The notes beneath the pieces were generated by a model. The model saw only the letters and a program-made list of their open reading frames with translations, made no database searches and had not been told where the DNA came from. Position numbers and translations under genes: made by a program. DNA of 64,000 nt from Hydractinia symbiolongicarpus (lineage: Eukaryota; Cnidaria; Hydrozoa; Anthoathecata; Hydractiniidae): assembly GCF_029227915.1 (NCBI RefSeq), contig NC_079882.1:17126501-17190500 (forward strand), written 5' to 3'. This document shows positions 37,127-51,222 of the stretch, in pieces (within the stretch, counting starts at the first letter, position 1; each line of letters starts with the position of its first letter).

Positions 37127-38567
37127 AGCCTTTATTAGACTGCAAAAGGCCATATTACAGCCTTTATAGGACTGTGCACGTAGTTAAGAGTGTTGTAAAG
37201 CAACGGCGCCAATGAAAACGACTTGGAACGTTGTAGCGCATTGAGACTGGAAGGACTAGGCCAATGGTAACCTGCACAGACAGGTGAAACCACGTGATTT
37301 ACGTGTGAGGCCTTTAATAGACTGCAAAAGGCCATATTACAGCCTTTGTAGGACTGTGCACGTAGTTCAGAGTTCTGTAAAGCAACAGCGCTAATGAAAA
37401 CGACTTGGGAGGTTGTAGCGCATTGAGACTGGAACGACTAGTCCAATGGTAACCTGCACAGGCAGATGGAACCACGTGATTTACGTGTGAGGCCTCTATT
37501 AGACTGCAAAAGGCCAAATTACAGCCTTTATAGGACTGTGCACGTAGTTAAGAGTGTTGTAAGGCAACAGCGCTAATGAAAACGACTTGGGACGTTGTAG
37601 CGCATTGAGACTGGAACAACTAGTCCAATGGTAACCTGCACAGGCAGATGGAACCACGTGATTTACGTGTGAGGCCTTTATTAGACTTCAAAAGACCAAA
37701 CTACAGCCTTTATAGGACTGTGCACGTAGTTAAGAGTGTTGTAAGGCCACGGCGCTAAGGAAAACCACTTGGAACGTTGTAGTGCACTGAGACTGGAAGG
37801 AATAGTCCAATGGTAACCTGCGCAGGCAGATGGAACCACGTGATTTACGTGTGAGGACTTTATTAGACTGCAAAAGGCCATATTACAGCCTTTATAGGAC
37901 TGTGCACGTAGTTAAGAGTGTTGTAAAGCAACGGCGCCAATGAAAACGACTTGGGACGTTGTAGCGCATTGAGACTGGAAGGACTAGTCTAATGGTAACC
38001 TGCACAGGCAGATGGAACCACGTGATTTAAGTGTGAGGCCTCTATTAGACTGCAAAAGGCCAAAATACAGCCTTTATAGGACTGTGCACGTAGTTAAGAG
38101 TGTTGTAAGGAAACAGCGCTAATGAAAACGACTTGGGACGTTGTAGCGCATTGAGACTGGAACAACTAGTCCAATGGTAACCTGCACAGGCAGATGGAAC
38201 CACGTGATTTACGTGTGAGGCCTTTATTAGACTGCAAAAGACCAAATTACAGCCTTTATAGGACTGTGCACGTAGTTAAGAGTGTTGTAAGGCAACGGCG
38301 CTAATGGAAACGACTTGGGACGTTGTAGGGCATTGAGACTGTAAGGACTAGGCCAATGGTAACATACGCAGACAGGTGAAACCACGTGATTTACGTGTGA
38401 GGCCTTTATTAGTCTGCAAAAGGCCATATTACAGCCTTTATAGGACTGTGCAGGTAGTTAAGAGTGTTCTAAGGCCACGGCGCTAAGGAAAACCACTTGG
38501 AACGTTGTAGTGCACTGAGACTGGAAGGAATAGTCCAATGGTAACCTGCGCAGGCAGATGGAACCAC
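37127..38567 (+). repeat. 24-monomer period, unit 2 (partial)
   Basis: Matches about 32,759-34,199 at a 4,368-bp offset. The offset breaks near 38,570, where a monomer with GGACCGTGCACG and GCCATTGAAAACG is present here and absent from unit 1. Confidence 0.82.
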
Positions 38568-41003
38568 GTGATTTACGTGTGAGGACTTTATTAGACTGCA
38601 AAAGGCCATATTACAGCCTTTATAGGACCGTGCACGTAGTTAAGAGTGTTGTAAAGCAACGGCGCCATTGAAAACGACTTGGGACGTTGTAGCGCATTGA
38701 GACTGGAAGGACTAGTCTAATGGTAACCTGCGCAGGCAGGTGAAACCACGTGATTTACGTATGAAGCCATTATTAGACTGCAAAAGGCCATATTACAGCC
38801 TTTATAGGACTGTGCACGTAGTTAAGAGTGTTCTAAGGCCACAGAGTTAAGGAAAACCACTTGGAACGTTGTAGTGCATTGAGACTGAAAGGAATAGTCT
38901 AATGGTAACCTGCGCAGGCAGGTGAAACCACGTGATTTACGTATGAAGCCATTATTAGACTGCGAAAGGCCATATTACAGCCTTTATAGGACTGTGCACG
39001 TAGTTAAGAGTGTTCTAAGGCAACTTCGCCAATGAAAACGACTTGGGACGTTGTAGCGCATTGAGACTGTAAGGACTAGGCCAATGGTAACATACGCAGA
39101 CAGGTGAAACCACGTGATTTACGTGTGAGGCCTTTATTAGTCTGCAAAAGGCCATATTACAGCCTTTATAGGACTGTGCAGGTAGTTAAGAGTGTTCTAA
39201 GGCAACTTCGCCAATGAAAACGACCACAGAGACTGTAAGGACTACGCCAATGGAAACATGAACAGGCAAATGGAACCACGTGATTTACGTGTGAGGCCTT
39301 TATTAGACTGCAAAAGGCCATATTACAGCCTTTATAGGACTGTGCAAGTAGTTAAGAGTATTCTAAGGCCACGGCGCTAATGAAAACGACTTGAGACGTT
39401 GTAGCACATTGAGACTGGAAGGATTAGGCCAATGGTAACCTGAGCAGGCATGTGAAACCACGTGATTTACGTGGGAAGCCTTTATTAGACTGCAAAAGGC
39501 CATATTACTGCCTTTATAGGACTGTGCAGGTAGTTAAGAGTGTTCTAAGGCCACGGCGCTAAGGAAAACCACTTGGAACGTTGTAGTGCACTGAGACTGG
39601 AAGGAATAGTCCAATGGTAACCTGCGCAGGCAGATGGAACCACGTGATTTACGTGTGAGGACTTTATTAGACTGCAAAAGGCCATATTACAGCCTTTATA
39701 GGACTGTGCACGTAGTTAAGAGTGTTGTAAAGCAACGGCGCCAATGAAAACGACTTGGGACGTTGTAGCGCATTGAGACTGGAAGGACTAGGCCAATGGT
39801 GACCTGCGCAGACCTGTGAAACCACGTGATTAACGTGTGAGACCTTTATTAGACTGCAAAGGGCCATATTACAGCCTTTATAGGACTGTGCACGTAGTTA
39901 AGAGTGTCTTAAGGCAACGGCGCTAATGAAAACGACTTGAGACGTTGTAGCACATTGAGACTGGAAGGATTAGGCCAATGGTAACCTGCGCAGGCATGTG
40001 AAACCACGTGATTTACGTGGGAAGCCTTTATTAGACTGCAAAAGGCCATATTACAGCCTTTATAGGACTGTGCACGTAGTTAAGAGTGTTGTAAAGCAAC
40101 GGCGCCAATGAAAACGACTTGGGACTTTGTAGCGCATTGAGACTGGAAGGACTAGGCCAATGGTAACCTGCGCAGACAGGTGAAACCACGTGATTTACGT
40201 GTGAGGCCTTTATTAGACTGCAAAAGGCCATATTACAGCCTTTATAGGACTGTGCACGTAGTTAAGAGTTCTGTAAAGCAACAGCGCTAATGAAAACGAC
40301 TTGGGAGGTTGTAGCGCATTGAGACTGGAACGACTAGTCCAATGGTAACCTGCACAGGCAGATGGAACCACGTGATTTACGTGTGAGGCTTCTATTAGAC
40401 TGCAAAAGGCCAAATTACAGCCTTTATAGGACTGTGCAGGTAGTTAAGAGGGTTGTAAGGCAACAGCGCTAATGAAAACGACTTGGGACGTTGTAGCGCA
40501 TTGAGACTGGAACGACTAGTCCAATGGTAACCTGCACAGGCAGATGGAACCACATGATTTACGTGTGAGGCCTTTATTAGACTGCAAAAGACTAAATTAC
40601 AGCCTTTATAGGACTGTGCACGTAGTTAAGAGTGTTGTAAGGCAACGGCGCCAATGAAAACGACTTGGGACGTTGTAGCGCATTGAGACTGGAAGGACTA
40701 GGCCAATGGTAACCTGCGCAGACAGGTGAAACCACGTGATTTACGTGTGAGGTTTTTATTAGACTGCAAAAGGCCATATTACAGCTTTTATAGGACTGTG
40801 CAAGTAGTTAAGAGTGTTCTAAGGCCACGGCGCTAAGGAAAACCACTTGGAACGTTGTAGTGCACTGAGGATGAAAGGAATAGTCTAATGGTAGCCTGCG
40901 CAGGCAGGTGAAACCACGTGATTTACGTATGAAGCCATTATTAGACTGCAAAAGGCCATATTACAGCCTTTATGAGACTGTGCACGTAGTTAAGAGTGTT
41001 CTA
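38421..41003 (+). repeat. Right-domain block Y, copy 1
   Basis: About 2.6 kb that recurs at 43,865-46,447 (offset 5,444 bp, 30 monomers less one 16-bp deletion) and again at 46,579-49,161. It contains the 166-bp short monomer. Characteristic variants are GGTTTTTATTAG near 40,752 and TATGAGACTG near 40,972. Confidence 0.88.
39129..39294 (+). repeat. 166-bp short monomer, copy 1
   Basis: A monomer with a net loss of 16 bp. After AAAACGAC (ending at 39,224) the sequence jumps to CACAGAGACTG, skipping most of the TTGGGACGTTGTAGCGCATT segment. The remaining landmarks are intact. The adjacent variant TTAGTCTGC travels with it in all four copies. Confidence 0.95.
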
Positions 41004-41481
41004 AGGCAACTTCGCCAATGAAAACGACTTGGGACGTTGTAGCGCATTGAGACTGTAAGGACTACGCCAATGGAAACCTGAACAGGCAAATGGAACCACG
41101 TGATTTACGTGTGAGGCCTTTATTAGACTGCAAAAGGCCATATTACAGCCTTTATAGGACTGTGCAAGTAGTTAAGAGTGTTCTAAGGCCACGGCGCTAA
41201 TGAAAACGACTTGAGACGTTGTAGCACATTGAGACTGGAAGGATTAGGCCAATGGTAACCTGAGCAGGCATGTGAAACCACGTGATTTACGTGGGAAGCC
41301 TTTATTAGACTGCAAAAGGCCATATTACAGCCTTTATAGGACTGTGCAGGTAGTTAAGAGTGTTCTAAGGCCACGGCGCTAAGGAAAACCACTTGGAACG
41401 TTGTAGTGCACTGAGACTGGAAGGAATAGTCCAATGGTAACCTGCGCAGGCGGATGGAACCACGTGATTTACGTGTGAGGA

Positions 41482-43712
41482 CTTTATTAGACTGCAAAAG
41501 GCCATATTACAGCCTTTATAGGACTGTGCACGTAGTTAAGAGTGTTGTAAAGCAACGGCGCCAATGAAAACGACTTGGGACGTTGTAGCGCATTGAGACT
41601 GGAAGGACTAGTCTAATGGTAACCTGCACAGGCAGATGGAACCACGTGATTTAAGTGTGAGGCCTCTATTAGACTGCAAAAGGCTAAATTACAGCCTTTA
41701 TAGGACTGTGCACGTAGTTAAGAGTGTTGTAAGGAAACAGCGCTAATGAAAACGACTTGGGACGTTGTAGCGCATTGAGACTGGAACAACTAGTCCAATG
41801 GTAACCTGCACAGGCAGATGGAACCACGTGATTTACGTGTGAGGCCTTTATTAGACTGCAAAAGACCAAATTACAGCCTTTATAGGACTGTGCACGTAGT
41901 TAAGAGTGTTGTAAGGGAACGGCGCTAATGGAAACGACTTGGGACGTTGTAGGGCATTGAGACTGTAAGGACTAGGCCAATGGTAACATACGCAGACAGG
42001 TGAAACCACGTGATTTACGTGTGAGGCCTTTATTAGTCTGCAAAAGGCCATATTACAGCCTTTATAGGACTGTGCAGGTAGTTAAGAGTGTTCTAAGGCC
42101 ACGGCGCTAAGGAAAACCACTTGGAACGTTGTAGTGCACTGAGACTGGAAGGAATAGTCCAATGGTAACCTGCGCAGGCAGATGGAACCACGTGATTTAC
42201 GTATGAAGCCATTATTAGACTGCAAAAGGCCATATTACAGCCTTTATAGGACTGTGCACGTAGTTAAGAGTGTTCTAAGGCCACAGAGTTAAGGAAAACC
42301 ACTTGGAACGTTGTAGTGCATTGAGACTGAAAGGAATAGTCTAATGGTAACCTGCGCAGGCAGGTGAAACAACGTGATTTACGTATGAAGCCATTATTAG
42401 ACTGCGAAAGGCCATATTACAGCCTTTATAGGACTGTGCACGTAGTTAAGAGTGTTCTAAGGCAACTTCGCCAATGAAAACGACTTGGGACGTTGTAGCG
42501 CATTGAGACTGTAAGGACTACGCCAATGGAAACCTGAACAGGCAAATGGAACCACGTGATTTACGTGTGAGGCCTTTATTAGTCTGCAAAAGGCCATATT
42601 ACAGCCTTTATAGGACTGTGCAAGTAGTTAAGAGTGTTCTAAGGCCACGGCGCTAATAAAAACGACTTGAGACGTTGTAGCACATTGAGACTGGAAGGAT
42701 TAGGCCAATGGTAACCTGAGCAGGCATGTGAAACCACATGATTTACGTGGGAAGCCTTTATTAGACTGCAAAAGGCCATATTACTGCCTTTATAGGACTG
42801 TGCAGGTAGTTAAGAGTGTTCTAAGGCCACGGCGCTAAGGAAAACCACTTGGAACGTTGTAGTGCACTGAGACTGGAAGGAATAGTCCAATGGTAACCTG
42901 CGCAGGCAGATGGAACCACGTGATCTACGTGTGAGGACTTTATTAGACTGCAAAAGGCCATATTACAGCCTTTATAGGACTGTGCACGTAGTTAAGAGTG
43001 TTGTAAAGCAACGGCGCCAATGAAAACGACTTGGGACGTTGTAGCGCTTTGAGACTGGAAGGACTAGGCCAATGGTGACCTGCGCAGACCTGTGAAACCA
43101 CGTGATTAACGTGTGAGACCTTTATTAGACTGCAAAGGGCCATATTACAGCCTTTATAGGACTGTGCACGTAGTTAAGAGTGTCTTAAGGCAACGGCGCT
43201 AATGAAAACGACTTGAGACGTTGTAGCACATTGAGACTGGAAGGATTAGGCCAATGGTAACCTGCGCAGGCATGTGAAACCACGTGATTTACGTGGGAAG
43301 CCTTTATTAGACTGCAAAAGGCCATATTACAGCCTTTATAGGACTGTGCACGTAGTTAAGAGTGTTGTAAAGCAACGGCGCCAATGAAAACGACTTGGGA
43401 CTTTGTAGCGCATTGAGACTGGAAGGACTAGGCCAATGGTAACCTGCGCAGACAGGTGAAACCACGTGATTTACGTGTGAGGCCTTTATTAGACTGCAAA
43501 AGGCCATATTACAACCTTTATAGGACTGTGCACGTAGTTAAGAGTTCTGTAAAGCAACAGCGCTAATGAAAACGACTTGGGAGGTTGTAGCGCATTGAGA
43601 CTGGAACGACTAGTCCAATGGTAACCTGCACAGGCAGATGGAACCACGTGATTTACGTGTGAGGCCTCTATTAGACTGCAAAAGGCCAAATTACAGCCTT
43701 TATAGGACTGTG
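41482..43712 (+). repeat. Distant duplicated block X, copy 2
   Basis: Partner of 33,490-35,720. The right edge falls within a monomer: at about 43,713 copy 2 reads GTGCACGTAG where copy 1 reads GTGCAGGTAG, and copy 2 then continues as a different monomer type (GGCCACGGCGCTAAGG). Confidence 0.9.
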
Positions 43713-43864
43713 CACGTAGTTAAGAGTGTTGTAAGGCCACGGCGCTAAGGAAAACCACTTGGAACGTTGTAGTGCACTGAGACTGGAAGGAATAGTCCAA
43801 TGGTAACCTGCGCAGGCAGATGGAACCACGTGATTTACGTGTGAGGACTTTATTAGACTGCAAA

Positions 43865-46578
43865 AGGCCATATTACAGCCTTTATAGGACTGTGCAGGTA
43901 GTTAAGAGTGTTCTAAGGCCACGGCGCTAAGGAAAACCACTTGGAACGTTGTAGTGCACTGAGACTGGAAGGAATAGTCCAATGGTAACCTGCGCAGGCA
44001 GATGGAACCACGTGATTTACGTGTGAGGACTTTATTAGACTGCAAAAGGCCATATTACAGCCTTTATAGGACCGTGCACGTAGTTAAGAGTGTTGTAAAG
44101 CAACGGCGCCATTGAAAACGACTTGGGACGTTGTAGCGCATTGAGACTGGAAGGACTAGTCTAATGGTAACCTGCGCAGGCAGGTGAAACCACGTGATTT
44201 ACGTATGAAGCCATTATTAGACTGCAAAAGGCCATATTACAGCCTTTATAGGACTGTGCACGTAGTTAAGAGTGTTCTAAGGCCACAGAGTTAAGGAAAA
44301 CCACTTGGAACGTTGTAGTGCATTGAGACTGAAAGGAATAGTCTAATGGTAACCTGCGCAGGCAGGTGAAACCACGTGATTTACGTATGAAGCCATTATT
44401 AGACTGCGAAAGGCCATATTACAGCCTTTATAGGACTGTGCACGTAGTTAAGAGTGTTCTAAGGCAACTTCGCCAATGAAAACGACTTGGGACGTTGTAG
44501 CGCATTGAGACTGTAAGGACTAGGCCAATGGTAACATACGCAGACAGGTGAAACCACGTGATTTACGTGTGAGGCCTTTATTAGTCTGCAAAAGGCCATA
44601 TTACAGCCTTTATAGGACTGTGCAGGTAGTTAAGAGTGTTCTAAGGCAACTTCGCCAATGAAAACGACCACAGAGACTGTAAGGACTACGCCAATGGAAA
44701 CCTGAACAGGCAAATGGAACCACGTGATTTACGTGTGAGGCCTTTATTAGACTGCAAAAGGCCATATTACAGCCTTTATAGGACTGTGCAAGTAGTTAAG
44801 AGTATTCTAAGGCCACGGCGCTAATGAAAACGACTTGAGACGTTGTAGCACATTGAGACTGGAAGGATTAGGCCAATGGTAACCTGAGCAGGCATGTGAA
44901 ACCACATGATTTACGTGGGAAGCCTTTATTAGACTGCAAAAGGCCATATTACTGCCTTTATAGGACTGTGCAGGTAGTTAAGAGTGTTCTAAGGCCACGG
45001 CGCTAAGGAAAACCACTTGGAACGTTGTAGTGCACTGAGACTGGAAGGAATAGTCCAATGGTAACCTGCGCAGGCAGATGGAACCACGTGATTTACGTGT
45101 GAGGACTTTATTAGACTGCAAAAGGCCATATTACAGCCTTTATAGGACTGTGCACGTAGTTAAGAGTGTTGTAAAGCAACGGCGCCAATGAAAACGACTT
45201 GGGACGTTGTAGCGCATTGAGACTGGAAGGACTAGGCCAATGGTGACCTGCGCAGACCTGTGAAACCACGTGATTAACGTGTGAGACCTTTATTAGACTG
45301 CAAAGGGCCATATTACAGCCTTTATAGGACTGTGCACGTAGTTAAGAGTGTCTTAAGGCAACGGCGCTAATGAAAACGACTTGAGACGTTGTAGCACATT
45401 GAGACTGGAAGGATTAGGCCAATGGTAACCTGCGCAGGCATGTGAAACCACGTGATTTACGTGGGAAGCCTTTATTAGACTGCAAAAGGCCATATTACAG
45501 CCTTTATAGGACTGTGCACGTAGTTAAGAGTGTTGTAAAGCAACGGCGCCAATGAAAACGACTTGGGACTTTGTAGCGCATTGAGACTGGAAGGACTAGG
45601 CCAATGGTAACCTGCGCAGACAGGTGAAACCACGTGATTTACGTGTGAGGCCTTTATTAGACTGCAAAAGGCCATATTACAGCCTTTATAGGACTGTGCA
45701 CGTAGTTAAGAGTTCTGTAAAGCAACAGCGCTAATGAAAACGACTTGGGAGGTTGTAGCGCATTGAGACTGGAACGACTAGTCCAATGGTAACCTGCACA
45801 GGCAGATGGAACCACGTGATTTACGTGTGAGGCTTCTATTAGACTGCAAAAGGCCAAATTACAGCCTTTATAGGACTGTGCAGGTAGTTAAGAGGGTTGT
45901 AAGGCAACAGCGCTAATGAAAACGACTTGGGACGTTGTAGCGCATTGAGACTGGAACGACTAGTCCAATGGTAACCTGCACAGGCAGATGGAACCACATG
46001 ATTTACGTGTGAGGCCTTTATTAGACTGCAAAAGACTAAATTACAGCCTTTATAGGACTGTGCACGTAGTTAAGAGTGTTGTAAGGCAACGGCGCCAATG
46101 AAAACGACTTGGGACGTTGTAGCGCATTGAGACTGGAAGGACTAGGCCAATGGTAACCTGCGCAGACAGGTGAAACCACGTGATTTACGTGTGAGGTTTT
46201 TATTAGACTGCAAAAGGCCATATTACAGCTTTTATAGGACTGTGCAAGTAGTTAAGAGTGTTCTAAGGCCACGGCGCTAAGGAAAACCACTTGGAACGTT
46301 GTAGTGCACTGAGGATGAAAGGAATAGTCTAATGGTAGCCTGCGCAGGCAGGTGAAACCACGTGATTTACGTATGAAGCCATTATTAGACTGCAAAAGGC
46401 CATATTACAGCCTTTATGAGACTGTGCACGTAGTTAAGAGTGTTGTAAGGAAACAGCGCTAATGAAAACGACTTGGGACGTTGTAGCGCATTGAGACTGG
46501 AACAACTAGTCCAATGGTAACCTGCACAGGCAGATGGAACCACGTGATTTAAGTGTGAGGCCTTTATTAGTCTGCAAA
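43865..46578 (+). repeat. 15-monomer HOR (2,714 bp), unit 1
   Basis: Fourteen 182-bp monomers and one 166-bp monomer, followed directly by a second copy at an offset of 2,714 bp. It diverges from unit 2 only near its end: at about 46,448 it reads TTGTAAGGAAACAGCG where unit 2 reads TTCTAAGGCAACTTCG. This makes the last monomer and a half a hybrid tail. Confidence 0.9.
44573..44738 (+). repeat. 166-bp short monomer, copy 2
   Basis: Same deletion and same junction (CGACCACAGAGAC at 44,665), 5,444 bp after copy 1. Confidence 0.95.
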
Positions 46579-49292
46579 AGGCCATATTACAGCCTTTATA
46601 GGACTGTGCAGGTAGTTAAGAGTGTTCTAAGGCCACGGCGCTAAGGAAAACCACTTGGAACGTTGTAGTGCACTGAGACTGGAAGGAATAGTCCAATGGT
46701 AACCTGCGCAGGCAGATGGAACCACGTGATTTACGTGTGAGGACTTTATTAGACTGCAAAAGGCCATATTACAGCCTTTATAGGACCGTGCACGTAGTTA
46801 AGAGTGTTGTAAAGCAACGGCGCCATTGAAAACGACTTGGGACGTTGTAGCGCATTGAGACTGGAAGGACTAGTCTAATGGTAACCTGCGCAGGCAGGTG
46901 AAACCACGTGATTTACGTATGAAGCCATTATTAGACTGCAAAAGGCCATATTACAGCCTTTATAGGACTGTGCACGTAGTTAAGAGTGTTCTAAGGCCAC
47001 AGAGTTAAGGAAAACCACTTGGAACGTTGTAGTGCATTGAGACTGAAAGGAATAGTCTAATGGTAACCTGCGCAGGCAGGTGAAACCACGTGATTTACGT
47101 ATGAAGCCATTATTAGACTGCGAAAGGCCATATTACAGCCTTTATAGGACTGTGCACGTAGTTAAGAGTGTTCTAAGGCAACTTCGCCAATGAAAACGAC
47201 TTGGGACGTTGTAGCGCATTGAGACTGTAAGGACTAGGCCAATGGTAACATACGCAGACAGGTGAAACCACGTGATTTACGTGTGAGGCCTTTATTAGTC
47301 TGCAAAAGGCCATATTACAGCCTTTATAGGACTGTGCAGGTAGTTAAGAGTGTTCTAAGGCAACTTCGCCAATGAAAACGACCACAGAGACTGTAAGGAC
47401 TACGCCAATGGAAACCTGAACAGGCAAATGGAACCACGTGATTTACGTGTGAGGCCTTTATTAGACTGCAAAAGGCCATATTACAGCCTTTATAGGACTG
47501 TGCAAGTAGTTAAGAGTATTCTAAGGCCACGGCGCTAATGAAAACGACTTGAGACGTTGTAGCACATTGAGACTGGAAGGATTAGGCCAATGGTAACCTG
47601 AGCAGGCATGTGAAACCACATGATTTACGTGGGAAGCCTTTATTAGACTGCAAAAGGCCATATTACTGCCTTTATAGGACTGTGCAGGTAGTTAAGAGTG
47701 TTCTAAGGCCACGGCGCTAAGGAAAACCACTTGGAACGTTGTAGTGCACTGAGACTGGAAGGAATAGTCCAATGGTAACCTGCGCAGGCAGATGGAACCA
47801 CGTGATTTACGTGTGAGGACTTTATTAGACTGCAAAAGGCCATATTACAGCCTTTATAGGACTGTGCACGTAGTTAAGAGTGTTGTAAAGCAACGGCGCC
47901 AATGAAAACGACTTGGGACGTTGTAGCGCATTGAGACTGGAAGGACTAGGCCAATGGTGACCTGCGCAGACCTGTGAAACCACGTGATTAACGTGTGAGA
48001 CCTTTATTAGACTGCAAAGGGCCATATTACAGCCTTTATAGGACTGTGCACGTAGTTAAGAGTGTCTTAAGGCAACGGCGCTAATGAAAACGACTTGAGA
48101 CGTTGTAGCACATTGAGACTGGAAGGATTAGGCCAATGGTAACCTGCGCAGGCATGTGAAACCACGTGATTTACGTGGGAAGCCTTTATTAGACTGCAAA
48201 AGGCCATATTACAGCCTTTATAGGACTGTGCACGTAGTTAAGAGTGTTGTAAAGCAACGGCGCCAATGAAAACGACTTGGGACTTTGTAGCGCATTGAGA
48301 CTGGAAGGACTAGGCCAATGGTAACCTGCGCAGACAGGTGAAACCACGTGATTTACGTGTGAGGCCTTTATTAGACTGCAAAAGGCCATATTACAGCCTT
48401 TATAGGACTGTGCACGTAGTTAAGAGTTCTGTAAAGCAACAGCGCTAATGAAAACGACTTGGGAGGTTGTAGCGCATTGAGACTGGAACGACTAGTCCAA
48501 TGGTAACCTGCACAGGCAGATGGAACCACGTGATTTACGTGTGAGGCTTCTATTAGACTGCAAAAGGCCAAATTACAGCCTTTATAGGACTGTGCAGGTA
48601 GTTAAGAGGGTTGTAAGGCAACAGCGCTAATGAAAACGACTTGGGACGTTGTAGCGCATTGAGACTGGAACGACTAGTCCAATGGTAACCTGCACAGGCA
48701 GATGGAACCACATGATTTACGTGTGAGGCCTTTATTAGACTGCAAAAGACTAAATTACAGCCTTTATAGGACTGTGCACGTAGTTAAGAGTGTTGTAAGG
48801 CAACGGCGCCAATGAAAACGACTTGGGACGTTGTAGCGCATTGAGACTGGAAGGACTAGGCCAATGGTAACCTGCGCAGACAGGTGAAACCACGTGATTT
48901 ACGTGTGAGGTTTTTATTAGACTGCAAAAGGCCATATTACAGCTTTTATAGGACTGTGCAAGTAGTTAAGAGTGTTCTAAGGCCACGGCGCTAAGGAAAA
49001 CCACTTGGAACGTTGTAGTGCACTGAGGATGAAAGGAATAGTCTAATGGTAGCCTGCGCAGGCAGGTGAAACCACGTGATTTACGTATGAAGCCATTATT
49101 AGACTGCAAAAGGCCATATTACAGCCTTTATGAGACTGTGCACGTAGTTAAGAGTGTTCTAAGGCAACTTCGCCAATGAAAACGACTTGGGACGTTGTAG
49201 CGCATTGAGACTGTAAGGACTACGCCAATGGAAACCTGAACAGGCAAATGGAACCACGTGATTTACGTGTGAGGCCTTTATTAGACTGCAAA
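46579..49292 (+). repeat. 15-monomer HOR (2,714 bp), unit 2
   Basis: Second adjacent unit. It is identical by eye to unit 1 over most of its length, including the short monomer at 47,287-47,452 and ACCACATGATT (near 47,616). Confidence 0.88.
47287..47452 (+). repeat. 166-bp short monomer, copy 3
   Basis: Same junction at 47,379, 2,714 bp after copy 2. Confidence 0.95.
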
Positions 49293-50149
49293 AGGCCATA
49301 TTACAGCCTTTATAGGACTGTGCAAGTAGTTAAGAGTGTTCTAAGGCCACGGCGCTAATGAAAACGACTTGAGACGTTGTAGCACATTGAGACTGGAAGG
49401 ATTAGGCCAATGGTAACCTGAGCAGGCATGTGAAACCACGTGATTTACGTGGGAAGCCTTTATTAGACTGCAAAAGGCCATATTACAGCCTTTATAGGAC
49501 TGTGCAGGTAGTTAAGAGTGTTCTAAGGCCACGGCGCTAAGGAAAACCACTTGGAACGTTGTAGTGCACTGAGACTGGAAGGAATAGTCCAATGGTAACC
49601 TGCGCAGGCGGATGGAACCACGTGATTTACGTGTGAGGACTTTATTAGACTGCAAAAGGCCATATTACAGCCTTTATAGGACTGTGCACGTAGTTAAGAG
49701 TGTTGTAAAGCAACGGCGCCAATGAAAACGACTTGGGACGTTGTAGCGCATTGAGACTGGAACAACTAGTCCAATGGTAACCTGCACAGGCAGATGGAAC
49801 CACGTGATTTACGTGTGAGGCCTTTATTAGACTGCAAAAGACCAAACTACAGCCTTTATAGGACTGTGCACGTAGTTAAGAGTGTTGTAAGGCCACGGCG
49901 CTAAGGAAAACCACTTGGAACGTTGTAGTGCACTGAGATTGGAAGGAATAGTCCAATGGTAACCTGCGCAGGCAGATGGAACCACGTGATTTACGTGTGA
50001 GGACTTTATTAGACTGCAAAAGGCCATATTACAGCCTTTATAGGACTGTGCACGTAGTTAAGAGTGTTGTAAAGCAACGGCGCCAATGAAAACGACTTGG
50101 GACGTTGTAGCGCATTGAGACTGGAAGGACTAGTCTAATGGCAACCTGC

Positions 50150-51222
50150 ACAGGCAGATGGAACCACGTGATTTAAGTGTGAGGCCTCTATTAGACTGCA
50201 AAAGGCCAAATTACAGCCTTTATAGGACTGTGCACGTAGTTAAGAGTGTTGTAAGGAAACAGCGCTAATGAAAACGACTTGGGACGTTGTAGCGCATTGA
50301 GACTGGAACAACTAGTCCAATGGTAACCTGCACAGGCAGATGGAACCACGTGATTTACGTGTGAGGCCTTTATTAGACTGCAAAAGACCAAATTACAGCC
50401 TTTATAGGACTGTGCACGTAGTTAAGAGTGTTGTAAGGCAACGGCGCTAATGGAAACGACTTGGGACGTTGTAGGGCATTGAGACTGTAAGGACTAGGCC
50501 AATGGTAACATACGCAGACAGGTGAAACCACGTGATTTACGTGTGAGGCCTTTATTAGTCTGCAAAAGGCCATATTACAGCCTTTATAGGACTGTGCAGG
50601 TAGTTAAGAGTGTTCTAAGGCCACGGCGCTAAGGAAAACCACTTGGAACGTTGTAGTGCACTGAGACTGGAAGGAATAGTCCAATGGTAACCTGCGCAGG
50701 CAGATGGAACCACGTGATTTACGTGTGAGGACTTTATTAGACTGCAAAAGGCCATATTACAGCCTTTATAGGACCGTGCACGTAGTTAAGAGTGTTGTAA
50801 AGCAACGGCGCCATTGAAAACGACTTGGGACGTTGTAGCGCATTGAGACTGGAAGGACTAGTCTAATGGTAACCTGCGCAGGCAGGTGAAACCACGTGAT
50901 TTACGTATGAAGCCATTATTAGACTGCAAAAGGCCATATTACAGCCTTTATAGGACTGTGCACGTAGTTAAGAGTGTTCTAAGGCCACAGAGTTAAGGAA
51001 AACCACTTGGAACGTTGTAGTGCATTGAGACTGAAAGGAATAGTCTAATGGTAACCTGCGCAGGCAGGTGAAACCACGTGATTTACGTATGAAGCCATTA
51101 TTAGACTGCGAAAGGCCATATTACAGCCTTTATAGGACTGTGCACGTAGTTAAGAGTGTTCTAAGGCAACTTCGCCAATGAAAACGACTTGGGACGTTGT
51201 AGCGCATTGAGACTGTAAGGAC
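50150..51222 (+). repeat. Local 10-monomer offset copy (1,820 bp), copy 1
   Basis: Recurs at about 51,970-53,042. It carries GATTTAAGTGTGAGG and then the GGAAACAGCG and TTAGTCTGC monomers in the same order. The period length equals that at 28.6-32.4 kb but the monomer content differs, so the two are not the same HOR. Confidence 0.8.

Larger units (their letters stand above)
46560..51009 (+). repeat. 32-monomer period (5,808 bp), copy 1
   Basis: About 4.4 kb that recurs at 52,368-56,817. It spans the second 15-mer unit and what follows. Shared rare variants include GAGATTGGAAGG (near 49,936 and 55,744) and CTAATGGCAACC (near 50,135 and 55,943). The offset is 32 x 182 minus 16 because of one short monomer. 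Confidence 0.88.

Noticed and set aside
39129-39294. Short monomers as four independent deletions
   Set aside because: All four share the same junction, the same neighbouring variants and long matching flanks, so one deletion copied by amplification is simpler.
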